Source: Endozoicomonas sp965196975
Lineage (GTDB): Bacteria > Pseudomonadota > Gammaproteobacteria > Pseudomonadales > Endozoicomonadaceae
Assembly (NCBI RefSeq): GCF_965196975.1
Contig: NZ_OZ239981.1
Coordinates: 1,860,001 to 1,924,000 of the forward strand
Direction: 5' to 3'
Length of the DNA stretch: 64,000 nucleotides
Positions 26,378-35,569 of this stretch are shown here, piece by piece (the stretch's first letter is position 1; each line of letters begins with the position of its first letter). The notes under the pieces were generated by a model. The model did not search any database. It saw nothing but the letters and a program-made list of their open reading frames with translations, and was not told the origin of the DNA. The position numbers and the translations under genes are program-made.

Positions 26378-26965
26378 TCATGACTTTTTATGGTGTTTTT
26401 TTAACATCAGCATCTCAATATAGAGAGTTACAGGCCCGTCCATATGCTCAATGGAAAGAGAGGTACCCTTCTGATAGTTCAACGCTAAAGCAAACCCATG
26501 GAGGTAATCAACCAGCAGGTCAAGAGCAGACTTTCTATACAGTATGGGCAGGTCCAGAAGTGATACCGCACGCTCATAGCGCTCGATAAACACCTCAGCA
26601 GGCCCGTGACCGCTCATCCCAAGCAAGGTTTCCAGCAACCCGGGATGATCAATCAGCAAACGCAGGTAGCTCAGACACAACATACGCAGCTCTGTCTGCC
26701 AGTCAGCGGACTCAACGGGATCATAGATCGCATCAATCAAAGAGACAGTGACCGCTTCCAACAGGGCATTTTTATTACTGAAGTAATAATAAATAGCCAT
26801 GGCATCCACGCTCAGAGCTCTAGCCAATTGGCGAACACTGGGAATTTTTCCCGTTTCTTTTAACAGTTCTTTCGCCTTAAGTACTATCTTTTCAGAACTC
26901 ATTAGTCCCTTTTCAACCGGAGGACGACCTCGCCTTTTCACGGGTTTCTTCGCCTTGACAGACAT
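26378..26965 (-). CDS. TetR/AcrR family transcriptional regulator
   Basis: 195 residues. A basic N-terminal tail (KAKKPVKRRGRPP) precedes a TetR helix-turn-helix (SVRQLARALSVDAMAIYYYFSNKNALLEAV), then an all-helical ligand domain. It is divergent from the DHFR-like gene across an 80-bp gap that holds a 21-bp palindrome, its probable operator. The MATE exporter follows downstream in the same direction, the frequent regulator-exporter pairing. Confidence 0.92.
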   Translation of the reverse strand: MSVKAKKPVKRRGRPPVEKGLMSSEKIVLKAKELLKETGKIPSVRQLARALSVDAMAIYYYFSNKNALLEAVTVSLIDAIYDPVESADWQTELRMLCLSYLRLLIDHPGLLETLLGMSGHGPAEVFIERYERAVSLLDLPILYRKSALDLLVDYLHGFALALNYQKGTSLSIEHMDGPVTLYIEMLMLKKHHKKS

Positions 26966-26991
26966 CTTTTAATCCCAATAGACTAGCGACA

Positions 26992-27012
26992 TAATTCTAC
27001 ACCGTAGAATTA
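26992..27012. promoter_or_regulatory. TetR-type operator
   Basis: Perfect 9-bp arms TAATTCTAC (26992-27000) and GTAGAATTA (27004-27012) around a 3-bp centre. Location in the divergent gap between the TetR gene and the DHFR-like gene makes autoregulation and control of both genes likely. Confidence 0.8.
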
Positions 27013-27045
27013 ATCTATCAACCTCATTTAAAGTCGAGTTTTAAT

Positions 27046-27594
27046 ATGTCCAATCGTGTATACATTGCCACCAGCCTCGATGGGTTTATTGCCGACAGAA
27101 ATGGTGGTCTGGACTGGCTTCACTCAATACCCAACTCTGATGGATCCGATTTTGGCTTTGCTGAATTCATGGCAAGTGTAGATGCACTGCTGATGGGGAG
27201 GAATACCTTTGAAACGGTGTTGAGCTTTGATGGTGCATGGCCCTATACAAAGCCGGTCTACGTGGCCAGCAACTCACTGGAAATGATACCTTCCGATTTG
27301 GATGATAAAGCGTCATTGATTCAGGGAACACCTGGGGAGATACTGACCACTCTCAACGGACGAGGCTTGAAAAACCTTTACATAGATGGTGGTGTAACCA
27401 TTCAACAATTCCTTCAATGTGACCTCATTGATGAAATGATCATCACCACCATTCCAATTCTATTGGGTGAAGGCATTCCGCTGTTTACCCACTTAGAACA
27501 TCCTCAAACTTTTGAGCACCAGAAAACAGAGGTTTTACTGAACAGTATGGTGAAAAGCTCTTACAAGCGTAAAAGAGCTAACAGCAGGCTTTAA
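27046..27594 (+). CDS. Dihydrofolate reductase family protein (RibD C-terminal domain-like)
   Basis: 182 residues, one domain. VYIATSLDGFIADRNGGLDWL at the N terminus, DALLMGRNTFETVL and LYIDGGVTIQQFL are typical of the DHFR/RibD-C superfamily of NADPH reductases. The substrate is unknown; these stand-alone proteins are usually annotated only as YwjB/YyaP-like. Divergent from the TetR gene with a shared palindrome, so probably regulated by it. Confidence 0.88.
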   Translation: MSNRVYIATSLDGFIADRNGGLDWLHSIPNSDGSDFGFAEFMASVDALLMGRNTFETVLSFDGAWPYTKPVYVASNSLEMIPSDLDDKASLIQGTPGEILTTLNGRGLKNLYIDGGVTIQQFLQCDLIDEMIITTIPILLGEGIPLFTHLEHPQTFEHQKTEVLLNSMVKSSYKRKRANSRL

Positions 27595-27678
27595 ATCATG
27601 CCCCACTGGGCAATCGATTATCGTATAAACTCGGTTGATTTTTTGTACACTTTTAAAAGTTAAGGCCAGCCATCAGCT

Positions 27679-27714
27679 TTTTGTAGACGTCATTAATAAA
27701 AGACGTCTACAAAA
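27679..27714. repeat. Perfect 13-bp inverted repeat between convergent genes
   Basis: Arms TTTTGTAGACGTC (27679-27691) and its exact complement (27702-27714) with a 10-bp AT-rich loop. It lies between the convergent DHFR-like and hydrolase-like genes, so it may stop transcription, but neither side has a U-run after the hairpin. Confidence 0.7.
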
Positions 27715-27750
27715 GAACTAAACTATCTAATGAAAAGCGCGTTTTTATGA

Positions 27751-28848
27751 TTAAAGGTCATTTAAAGGGCTTTCTGCCCATGGAGAACTAAAAAGCTCAC
27801 TGAGAAATTGCTCATCAACTTTCTCCACACTTGCAAACTTCCACTTTGGCTTCCTATCCTTATCCACTAGCAGGGAGCGAACACCTTCGCAGAAATCCCC
27901 TTTAAGAACAGCATTCACGGAAAGAACCAGCTCACTCTGAAATGCCTCTTTAAGCGACATATGACGAGCTTTTTTGAGCTGAACATAACCAATGGCTGCA
28001 GACAATGGGGATCCCTTCAACGCATTCTTTCTGGCAGACTGTAACCAATCATCATCAGTTTCAAGATTCTCAAGAGCGGACATGACATCAGCCAATGTTG
28101 GCTTATCCATCAATCCTGCGATCAAATCTCGGTGCTCCCGTACTTTTGAGTACGGCAACCAGCCAACACTTTTTTCCCTGTATTTCTGTATAACACCATA
28201 AACAACAGCATGGGGTTCAGCAGCTTTCCAATCAGCCTGCTGCAGTGATTCAAGCACATTGTCACAAAAGGCATGATCAACAAAACGGTTTGCCAACCCT
28301 ACATAGATTGCGTCAGCTGCATTTAAGCGACACCCGGTCAAGGCCATAAACAAACCAAGCTTTGCAGGCAGGTGACTCAAAATCCAGCTTCCAGCAACAT
28401 CCGGGTAAAGGCCAATACTTATTTCAGGCATTGCCAGCATTGAGGTATCAGTTACCACCCTGAAATCAGCCCCGGCCATCAGTCCAATACCCCCCCCCAT
28501 AACAATACCATTCCCCCAGCATATAACAGGCTTTGGGAAGGTGTGAATCAGGTAATCAACCCGATACTCGGTTTCAAAGAAATGGCCGGGAACTTCTGGC
28601 ATACCGTCAATTACAGCTTGCCTCAGCGCCCTAACATCACCACCAGCACAAAATGCCTTTTCACCACTGCCCTGCATAAACACGGCAACAATGTCATCAT
28701 CATCACGCCAATCAGAAAGCTGATTAAACAATAAGTCAATCATGGACTGGTTGAGTGCATTCAATGCTTTTTCTGCATTCAGCGTGATCAGACCAATCTT
28801 TTTATTATCTTGGGCATTCAGTTCGGAAAACAGAACGTCAGTGGCCAT
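27751..28848 (-). CDS. Enoyl-CoA hydratase/isomerase family, 3-hydroxyisobutyryl-CoA hydrolase-like
   Basis: 365 residues from the ATG at 28846-28848, which has a strong GGAGG upstream; a longer frame to 28920 lacks that. Crotonase fold with the oxyanion-hole segments EKAFCAGGDVRAL and GNGIVMGGGIGLMAGADFRV, plus the C-terminal ECH_2 region with RSLLVDKDRKPKW that marks the HIBADH-CoA hydrolase branch. Such enzymes act in valine breakdown. No other valine-pathway gene is nearby. Confidence 0.88.
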   Translation of the reverse strand: MATDVLFSELNAQDNKKIGLITLNAEKALNALNQSMIDLLFNQLSDWRDDDDIVAVFMQGSGEKAFCAGGDVRALRQAVIDGMPEVPGHFFETEYRVDYLIHTFPKPVICWGNGIVMGGGIGLMAGADFRVVTDTSMLAMPEISIGLYPDVAGSWILSHLPAKLGLFMALTGCRLNAADAIYVGLANRFVDHAFCDNVLESLQQADWKAAEPHAVVYGVIQKYREKSVGWLPYSKVREHRDLIAGLMDKPTLADVMSALENLETDDDWLQSARKNALKGSPLSAAIGYVQLKKARHMSLKEAFQSELVLSVNAVLKGDFCEGVRSLLVDKDRKPKWKFASVEKVDEQFLSELFSSPWAESPLNDL

Positions 28849-29205
28849 ATAAATTACCCCTCCATATCCGTTGGGAAAAAGCATATGTAACTGAGCCTTG
28901 ATTATCAATGAAAATACCACAACTGATGCAAATCATGGTGAAAATAAACAAATATTTACACCATCATCTACCAAAAAGACTAACCCAAATGAGCTAGGAC
29001 ACAACATTACTCATGCTGAGGTTTAATAAGGGGAATATTATATTGAAATCCTGATACAGATATTTTTATAGAAGACCAAGTGTAAGTTTCTTTAAGAGTA
29101 CTAAGCTGTTTCCATCTGACCAGTTCTCAAATGAAGAAGATTGAATGTGATAAGAGTAACTATCAGAACTAAATCAGGGCAGTAATAACTGCCCTGATCA
29201 AATGG
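28849..29205. other. 357-bp gap between ptrA-like gene and hydrolase-like gene
   Basis: No gene found. It holds the leader of the hydrolase-like gene and, near 29173-29198, the hairpin that ends the protease transcript. Confidence 0.6.
29173..29198 (-). terminator. Hairpin downstream of the pitrilysin gene
   Basis: Perfect 11-bp stem (ATCAGGGCAGT / ACTGCCCTGAT, loop of 4) starting 7 bp after the stop codon. The minus-strand tail TTAGTT is only weakly U-rich. Confidence 0.65.
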
Positions 29206-32094
29206 CTATTTGCTGACGGGCAGATCCTTCAGACAATCAATACTACTGCATTCGGTTCTCTTTAATTCCTTACGGTATTCACCTTTATGCGGGATGCCAA
29301 AAGAGCGAATGACAAGCTTTCCTTGATTTTCCATGAGCCTGTCCAGCGCCAACTGCATATCAGAAGGCTTTAATTGGCGAATTTCATCAGCAATTTTAAC
29401 CCGATTCTCAAAATCCAGTTCACCACTGGCAATTCCCTGCCAGAATCGGCCATTGCGCTCATCCATATTGTCATCTTTCTTCAGAAGGTCGCCAATCAAC
29501 CCCTGTCGATACTGCTCAAGATCACTATCCTTCAATTTGGCCAGCGCAACCTTCTGGTCTAAAAGGAACTGATCCACTCGCCCCTCAATACCGATGGGAT
29601 CCAGTTTTGGAGACTGAACTACAAAAATCACTCCAGGATGCTTCTCAAATGGGCGGGGACCGGCAAATACCACATATCCCAGCTGTTGCTCAGTACGCAG
29701 GCTGTTAAAAAACGGATTGGCAAGCAGGCGCCCCAATAGTGCATATTGAGCCCTTTGCCTGTTGTTTGTTTCAGGAATTTGATAGTAGCTGATCAGCATC
29801 GAGTCATCATGCTCAATATCCATGTTCAGAACACGGTTCGTATCACCCAGCAAATAGAAAGGCAGGTCATAGCGTTCATGCCGGTTATGCTCATTAAGTA
29901 ATACAGACTCCACCATTGCGGCGAGCTTTAATGCTTCTTGCTTACTGTGATTCCCGTAAACGAGCATTTCCACATGAATCTGGGAGTAAAATGCTCTGGC
30001 ATACTTGATCAGCTGCTCATAGGTTACTGCTTCTGCAGCCTCAAGCAGTACTTCATCTTCAGGATAAGATGGATAAGTTGCCTGATTTAAAGCATCCATT
30101 CCCAACCGGTATGGCGCATGGAATTTTTTATTCTTCAGCCCTCGTATCAGAACTGCTTTTTCCTGCTCAAAAGCACTTTTTTCAGGCTTAAAGGTTTCAA
30201 TTGCCCTCAGAATATCTTCCAGAAGAACAGCTTGCTTATCCTGATATCCCGCAAGACTGATCAGCAGCCCACGCCGACCAGCGGTTATGCTGTAATTAAG
30301 GCCTGCTTCCTTGGCCGGATAGCCATACTCATTAAGACTTCTTGAGAGCAAAGACTTGTAGATCTGAATCAACACATTATCATCTGGCGTAGCTGATGCA
30401 GAGGGAGTCGAAATCATCACCCTCACATTACCGCGGGGCATATTGAAGCTCGTATCAGTCAGGCTCCACAACCGCATGCCCGGCTCTTCCAGAATAATCG
30501 ATGGTTCTCTGGTCAGACTGCTCTCTTTGAGTTTGAGGTTGCCTGCAATAAATGGATTTGGTTCTGGAATGGTCAGGGGTTTTCGGGAAACAGGCGTTTC
30601 CAGGCGTTTTACCAATTCATCAGACAACTTCTGGACGCTGTATTTTGTCTCAAAATACGGCTCCACCTTATCTGTTGGCAAGTTCTGGGCAATCACCACC
30701 TGACGGAGATTCGCAGCGGTCATTCTACCGAGATACCCCATAATCAGCTCTGGATCATAGGATTCATAGAGGTAGTTTGCTTCAAGAAGATGCTCAGGAG
30801 GTAAATAGTGCATCCTCGCCGCAAGGCCTGAAACTGTCTGCTGTGGATTTCGGTCTTCCTGGTAACGAAAAGCAAGCTCGGCAATTTGCTTACTCTCTTC
30901 ATAAAGCCATGGCCGGAGGCCTTCTCTGCGAATAAGGTCAAAATAATCAAATACGATCGCAGTAATCTCATCAACTTGTTTAAGCCCTTCTGGAGTCAAC
31001 TCCATGCGAACAGTGAATTCACTGTACTCATTAGGAAGGTCGCTGCTGTAGGCTGCCAGGGAATCAATCAGGCCGCGTTCTTTTAATAAGCTATGCAGAC
31101 TACCTTTACCCTCATAGCCAATGATCCTGGCAAGATACCCCAATGGTTTGATATTGTAAAAAGGCTGGGCGCTGGGCATAGGAAAACTCAATGACAGAAC
31201 CCGGGTGTCTTTTAAAGGTTCGATATTCACACGAACCTGCAGTTCTTCCTGAGTGTATGGCGGTCTGCCAATCGTTAAGTCAGGTTTGGTGCCAGATGGT
31301 ACCGCTGCAAAAGAACCACTTACCCAGTTTTCAAGTTCATCCAGTGACTCTTTGCCATAGACAACAACCCCCATGTTCGAGGCCACATAGTACTTGTCAT
31401 GAAAATCCTTAAGTGACTGCCAGAGATTTCCATCTCTATCATGAAGTGTATCAAGACTGCCAATATTAAACCGGCTTTTGGGGTGATCAGGATTTGATGT
31501 TGTGTTCAATGCCATAAAGAGCCGCCAACCATCTTCCCTGGCATGAAGTCGATACTCAGAATCTACTGCATTTTTTTCCCGTTCAACATAATCATGATCC
31601 AGTTTAGGGGCAATAAAGAACTGGGCAAGACGATCCAATGCTGGCTGAAGCTGATCGCTATTAATGTCAAAGTAGTAATTAGTCCGCACATCTGCAGTAT
31701 AAGCATTACTGCTGCCACCATTGGCACGGATAAATTCAGAGTAACTGTCTACGTCTGGGTACTTTTCCGTCCCCATAAACAGCATATGCTCAAGAAAGTG
31801 GGCAAGCCCAAGACGATCATCCGGATCCTGATAACTACCAACGTTCACATCCACTGCTGCTGCAGATTTATCCGTATCAGGATCAGAAATCAGCAATACC
31901 TTAAGGCCATTATCCAGTGTGATGTAACGATAATCCCGATCATCAGCAGGGCTTTTTATCACTTCGTCCTGGGTCACAAGGGCTTCTCTCTCCGTCGTCA
32001 TTGAGCAACCTACTATTGAAACCATGGTTAATACTCCCATAACCATTGACACCAGTTTTTTTAACATATCAGCTTTCACTGTCTGAAACATCAT
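29206..32094 (-). CDS. ptrA: Pitrilysin / insulinase family zinc metalloprotease (protease III type), probable lipoprotein
   Basis: 962 residues, the length of E. coli PtrA. The inverted zinc motif HFLEH is followed by the distal Glu region (ERGLI.., EREKNAVDSEY). Four M16 half-domains are implied by length. The N terminus differs from E. coli: a hydrophobic stretch ends in IVGC-S, a good lipobox, so the protein may be lipid-anchored instead of soluble in the periplasm. A start at the ATG nine codons in (32067) is possible and would suit the signal peptide better. Confidence 0.9.
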   Translation of the reverse strand: MMFQTVKADMLKKLVSMVMGVLTMVSIVGCSMTTEREALVTQDEVIKSPADDRDYRYITLDNGLKVLLISDPDTDKSAAAVDVNVGSYQDPDDRLGLAHFLEHMLFMGTEKYPDVDSYSEFIRANGGSSNAYTADVRTNYYFDINSDQLQPALDRLAQFFIAPKLDHDYVEREKNAVDSEYRLHAREDGWRLFMALNTTSNPDHPKSRFNIGSLDTLHDRDGNLWQSLKDFHDKYYVASNMGVVVYGKESLDELENWVSGSFAAVPSGTKPDLTIGRPPYTQEELQVRVNIEPLKDTRVLSLSFPMPSAQPFYNIKPLGYLARIIGYEGKGSLHSLLKERGLIDSLAAYSSDLPNEYSEFTVRMELTPEGLKQVDEITAIVFDYFDLIRREGLRPWLYEESKQIAELAFRYQEDRNPQQTVSGLAARMHYLPPEHLLEANYLYESYDPELIMGYLGRMTAANLRQVVIAQNLPTDKVEPYFETKYSVQKLSDELVKRLETPVSRKPLTIPEPNPFIAGNLKLKESSLTREPSIILEEPGMRLWSLTDTSFNMPRGNVRVMISTPSASATPDDNVLIQIYKSLLSRSLNEYGYPAKEAGLNYSITAGRRGLLISLAGYQDKQAVLLEDILRAIETFKPEKSAFEQEKAVLIRGLKNKKFHAPYRLGMDALNQATYPSYPEDEVLLEAAEAVTYEQLIKYARAFYSQIHVEMLVYGNHSKQEALKLAAMVESVLLNEHNRHERYDLPFYLLGDTNRVLNMDIEHDDSMLISYYQIPETNNRQRAQYALLGRLLANPFFNSLRTEQQLGYVVFAGPRPFEKHPGVIFVVQSPKLDPIGIEGRVDQFLLDQKVALAKLKDSDLEQYRQGLIGDLLKKDDNMDERNGRFWQGIASGELDFENRVKIADEIRQLKPSDMQLALDRLMENQGKLVIRSFGIPHKGEYRKELKRTECSSIDCLKDLPVSK

Positions 32095-32627
32095 ACAATC
32101 TTTTGATCTATCCCGTTCTATTCAGTTTTCTGGCATCTTGTTGAACAACAACAATGTAACACACCAGGGTTAAGCCAATCCGCGAACTACCAAATCAAAC
32201 AACAATGTCAAAGGAGTAAATCAGGCAGAAAGTTTAGGCAAATCACTTTATTTCCAAACGTTTCTCATATCACATAATAAATCCATTGAATGCCAGCATG
32301 GCGCATCTTTATGTGAACTACAACAGTAATAGCTTTTTATGAAAATAGAGACTTATTATCTTAGCCTGTCCTGAGTCGCACACTGTTCCTGTTATAACAT
32401 TCATTGATGTCATAAAAATGAGAACATGAGTAGAAACTTTAACTTGCTTTACGATATTCCGTATTTGGCTGGCAACTCGTGCCATTCTTTTCATGACTTA
32501 TTTTTGACCTTCCCTTCTGATATACACCGATAATCAGGAGTGGGAATTCTTGTTAACCCTCTGGTTTTTTGGCTGTTTTTCATGAATAATCAGCCTCCCC
32601 TTTCGACACTTCATTTTCTTTACCTTC
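32095..32627. other. 533-bp divergent gap between ptrA-like gene and gsk
   Basis: AT-rich and without a credible gene. It must carry promoters for both neighbours. I could not recognise a purine (PurR) box or other named operator in it. Confidence 0.55.
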
Positions 32628-33926
32628 ATGAAATTCCCCGGCCGACGAAAGATCAAGCATTACTTCCCGGTCAATACCCACAATCGATTTGACATGGAAA
32701 GCTCTGTGTTTGGCCAGGCCAACACCTATGTCTGTGGGATTGATCAGAATCTGGTGGATATTACTGCCCGAGTCGATGACTCTGTACTTCGAGACTTTGG
32801 ACTCGACAAGGGAGCCTCTCAGTGGATAGACAATGACCAGGCTAATCGCCTCTATGGTTTTCTTCAGGAGCACCAGCTCATCGAAGACCAGTTTGCCGGT
32901 GGCACCATTGGTAACACACTTCATAACTATTCCGTGCTGGCTGATGACCGCTCCGTTCAATTTGGTGTCATGAGTAAAAACATTCAGGTTGGTGACTACG
33001 CTTATCGCTATCTGTGTAATACCAGCAGTAAAGTCGATCTTACCTGGCTCCAGCCTGTCGATGGGCCTATTGGCCGGTGTTTCGCGCTAATTACGGAAGA
33101 TGGTGAGCGCACTTTCGGTATCAGTCCCGGTTTTATGAACCAGCTCAGCCCAGAATTCATTAATGAAACCATTATTGCCGAGTCATCCGCCTTGGTTTTA
33201 TGTGCTTACACGCTGGCTGATTCCACCCTGCCCATCTACCACTCAATGGTGAAAGCAGCTCAGTTAGCAAAAAAACATGATATTCCCGTCATTTTGACAC
33301 TGGGCACGCGTGGACTGGTGAATGCAATCAAGCAACCTCTGATCGAGTTTCTTAATGAATATGTCACCATTGCTGCAATGAACGAGGAGGAAGCTGAGGC
33401 ATTGACGGGAGAACTGGATCCACTGTCAGCTTCTGAACATATGCTGCAGTGGGTCGACATGGTGTTACTGACGGCTGGTGCTGAAGGCCTTTATTTAAGT
33501 GGTTATACCGAAAAGGCCATAGCCAGAGAAACCGATAACCCTATTAGATCCGGTACAATCAGTGATTTCAACCGATATGAATTCAGTCGCCCATTACTCC
33601 GCTCACACTGTGATGAGCCGCTGAAAATATACTCGCATATCAGCCCCTACCTGGGCGGGCCTAAAAACATAAAAAACACCAATGGTGCTGGAGATGGTGC
33701 ATTGGCTGCACTTATTCACGATATGGCAGCCAATGCCTATCATCGCCAGATGCTGCCAACATCCAGCAAGCATAATAAACCGTGGGTGACATACTCTTCT
33801 TTTGCCCAGGTATGCAAATACGCGAATCGGGTCAGTTTTGAGGTGCTTGCACAAAGTTCTCCCCGCCTTTCCAGGGCTCTGCCAGAACGGGAAATGAGCC
33901 TGGAAGACAGTTACTGGGATCAATAA
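32628..33926 (+). CDS. gsk: Inosine-guanosine kinase
   Basis: 432 residues, PfkB carbohydrate-kinase family. The alignment with E. coli Gsk is strong throughout: MKFPGRRKIKHYFPVN at the start, FAGGTIGNTLHNYSVLADDRS, YAYRYLCNTSS, VDGPIGRCF and LPEREMSLEDSYWD at the end. The catalytic anion-hole motif NTNGAGDGALAAL is intact. It phosphorylates inosine and guanosine to IMP and GMP in purine salvage. The gene that follows is a nucleoside-deoxyribosyltransferase-like protein, another nucleoside enzyme. Confidence 0.96.
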   Translation: MKFPGRRKIKHYFPVNTHNRFDMESSVFGQANTYVCGIDQNLVDITARVDDSVLRDFGLDKGASQWIDNDQANRLYGFLQEHQLIEDQFAGGTIGNTLHNYSVLADDRSVQFGVMSKNIQVGDYAYRYLCNTSSKVDLTWLQPVDGPIGRCFALITEDGERTFGISPGFMNQLSPEFINETIIAESSALVLCAYTLADSTLPIYHSMVKAAQLAKKHDIPVILTLGTRGLVNAIKQPLIEFLNEYVTIAAMNEEEAEALTGELDPLSASEHMLQWVDMVLLTAGAEGLYLSGYTEKAIARETDNPIRSGTISDFNRYEFSRPLLRSHCDEPLKIYSHISPYLGGPKNIKNTNGAGDGALAALIHDMAANAYHRQMLPTSSKHNKPWVTYSSFAQVCKYANRVSFEVLAQSSPRLSRALPEREMSLEDSYWDQ

Positions 33927-34045
33927 GCCCCCATATCCCACCCTTCTTTTTTAACGATGCCAAGACCAACGGCATCGTTATTCTCCACGGTTTTAAACCG
34001 CCAGCTGCTATAGTTGTTCGATCCACAGATGCTAGAGAAGCTGCG

Positions 34046-34603
34046 ATGAAGGATTGTGTCGTCTTTTATGGTGCCAGTGTAACCAGTCGATCAAAAACTC
34101 AGGCACGGGAAATTGTTGACCGTGCGATACATATCTGTGAGCTGCTAAGAGACTATGGTTTCCAGTGCCATGCAGATGTTGTTCTTGATGATAAGTTGCA
34201 CAGCCGATCAGCAGCGTCCATAACCAATATCCCTGAAAAGTTTCTCAAGCTAAGTACGGAAGAACAGGTTAATAAGCTACACCCTTTTCGTGCCTCTGAT
34301 CCAAACGAGCTTCATAAAGAACTGGCCTGTTACTACTGGGGACTGGACAGTTTGAGAAATGCCCGCTTCTGCCTTTGGGATTTGACATACCCATCTACAG
34401 GCGCGGGCTTCGAGCTTGCAACTGCTTTGACCCTTGGTAAAAAGTGCTTTTGCTTTTCAGAAAACACCCGTATTTCATCCACCGTCTGTGGCTATCCACT
34501 TAACTCCCTGACAATAAGCAACTACGGTGATGGGTTCGAGCAACATTTATTTGAATTCATAAAAGCCAGCGACCGAAATTTCCATGAGCACTTGAGGAAA
34601 TAA
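34046..34603 (+). CDS. Nucleoside 2-deoxyribosyltransferase-like protein
   Basis: 185 residues. The C-terminal half has the fold signature of the NDT/DNPH1 superfamily: ARFCLWDLTYPSTGAGFELATALTLGKKCFCF, with a Glu in GAGFEL at the position of the catalytic nucleophile and an upstream Asp in WDLT. The family breaks or exchanges the N-glycosidic bond of deoxynucleosides or their 5'-monophosphates. The N-terminal half (FYGASVTSRSK) resembles the nucleotide-binding Gly-Ser loop. Its location after gsk suggests nucleoside or nucleotide turnover; the substrate is unknown. Confidence 0.65.
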   Translation: MKDCVVFYGASVTSRSKTQAREIVDRAIHICELLRDYGFQCHADVVLDDKLHSRSAASITNIPEKFLKLSTEEQVNKLHPFRASDPNELHKELACYYWGLDSLRNARFCLWDLTYPSTGAGFELATALTLGKKCFCFSENTRISSTVCGYPLNSLTISNYGDGFEQHLFEFIKASDRNFHEHLRK

Positions 34604-34712
34604 CCAGACAGCTCGAGGACTCCATTCTTATAAATGGTCAGGATGCTTTTTATCCATCAAGACGCTATGATTTCCAAAGCCTTAAGATAACAATAAAAAC
34701 ACTGACGTATAT

Positions 34713-35516
34713 ATGAGCATTCTTCAGCGCATCAACCACGAATTCATCGACGGTATTCGTTGCGGTAGAAAAAACAGCGTAAACACATCCTTCATTGTCT
34801 ACCGTTTTGGCGATACCATAATTGACACAGCTCCTTCCAATCAGTGGCGTCATATCCGGACGTTTTTCCAGGAAAAGCCCATTCGTCAGATCCTGTTGAC
34901 CCATCACCATGAGGACCATAGCGGGAACGCAGCCAACCTTGAAAAAATGACTGGAATTACTCCATCAGCAGATGACGCAACACGCACCATCATGACGATG
35001 GGCTTTTCCATTTCATGGATCCAGCGATACCTCTGGGGTAGCAGTCCAGCAATTAACCTTCAGCCTCTACCGGATGTTATTGAGCTGGATGACGGCAGCC
35101 GGCTTGAATCCATTTCAACACCCGGACATGCAGAAGACATGGTGTGTTATTTCTCTCCCGAACACGGTTTTGTTTTTACCGCTGACCTCTATATTTCCCG
35201 CACCATCCGCTATATGCGTGATGACGAGAACCTCACCATGCTGATCAAGAGCATACGAAAAGTTCTCGCGAGGGATTTTACTACAGTACTTTGCCCTCAT
35301 CGCGGTATCGTTCCGGATGGAAAGCAGGCTCTGCAGGAAAAAATGAACAACCTGCTTGAGTTATGTGAACGCGCCCAAAACCTGCACCATCAAGGACAGT
35401 CGATTAAGGAAATCACCCGAAAGATACTGGGTAAAGAAGATGGTATGAGTTATCTCACCGGTTTTGGTTTCTCAAAACGCAACCTGATCAGGGAGTCCCT
35501 AAAAGTGATACTGTAA
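34713..35516 (+). CDS. MBL-fold metallo-hydrolase
   Basis: 267 residues. The metallo-beta-lactamase motif THHHEDHSGN (near residue 65) supplies the first metal ligands; further ligands are seen in STPGHAEDMVCYF, FTADLYI and CPHRG. The C-terminal helical extension is like that of lactamase_B_2-type hydrolases. The substrate cannot be read from sequence. Next gene, pdxH, follows after 53 bp on the same strand. Confidence 0.88.
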   Translation: MSILQRINHEFIDGIRCGRKNSVNTSFIVYRFGDTIIDTAPSNQWRHIRTFFQEKPIRQILLTHHHEDHSGNAANLEKMTGITPSADDATRTIMTMGFSISWIQRYLWGSSPAINLQPLPDVIELDDGSRLESISTPGHAEDMVCYFSPEHGFVFTADLYISRTIRYMRDDENLTMLIKSIRKVLARDFTTVLCPHRGIVPDGKQALQEKMNNLLELCERAQNLHHQGQSIKEITRKILGKEDGMSYLTGFGFSKRNLIRESLKVIL

Positions 35517-35569
35517 AGAAAGCGGTGACGCAGTTAAAATAAGACATCATTTAATAGCACAGTGCCGCC

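Noticed and set aside
33953..33979. Hairpin AACGATGCC / GGCATCGTT after gsk as a terminator
   Set aside because: The stem is good, but the T-run precedes it on the plus strand and neither strand has a U-run after it.
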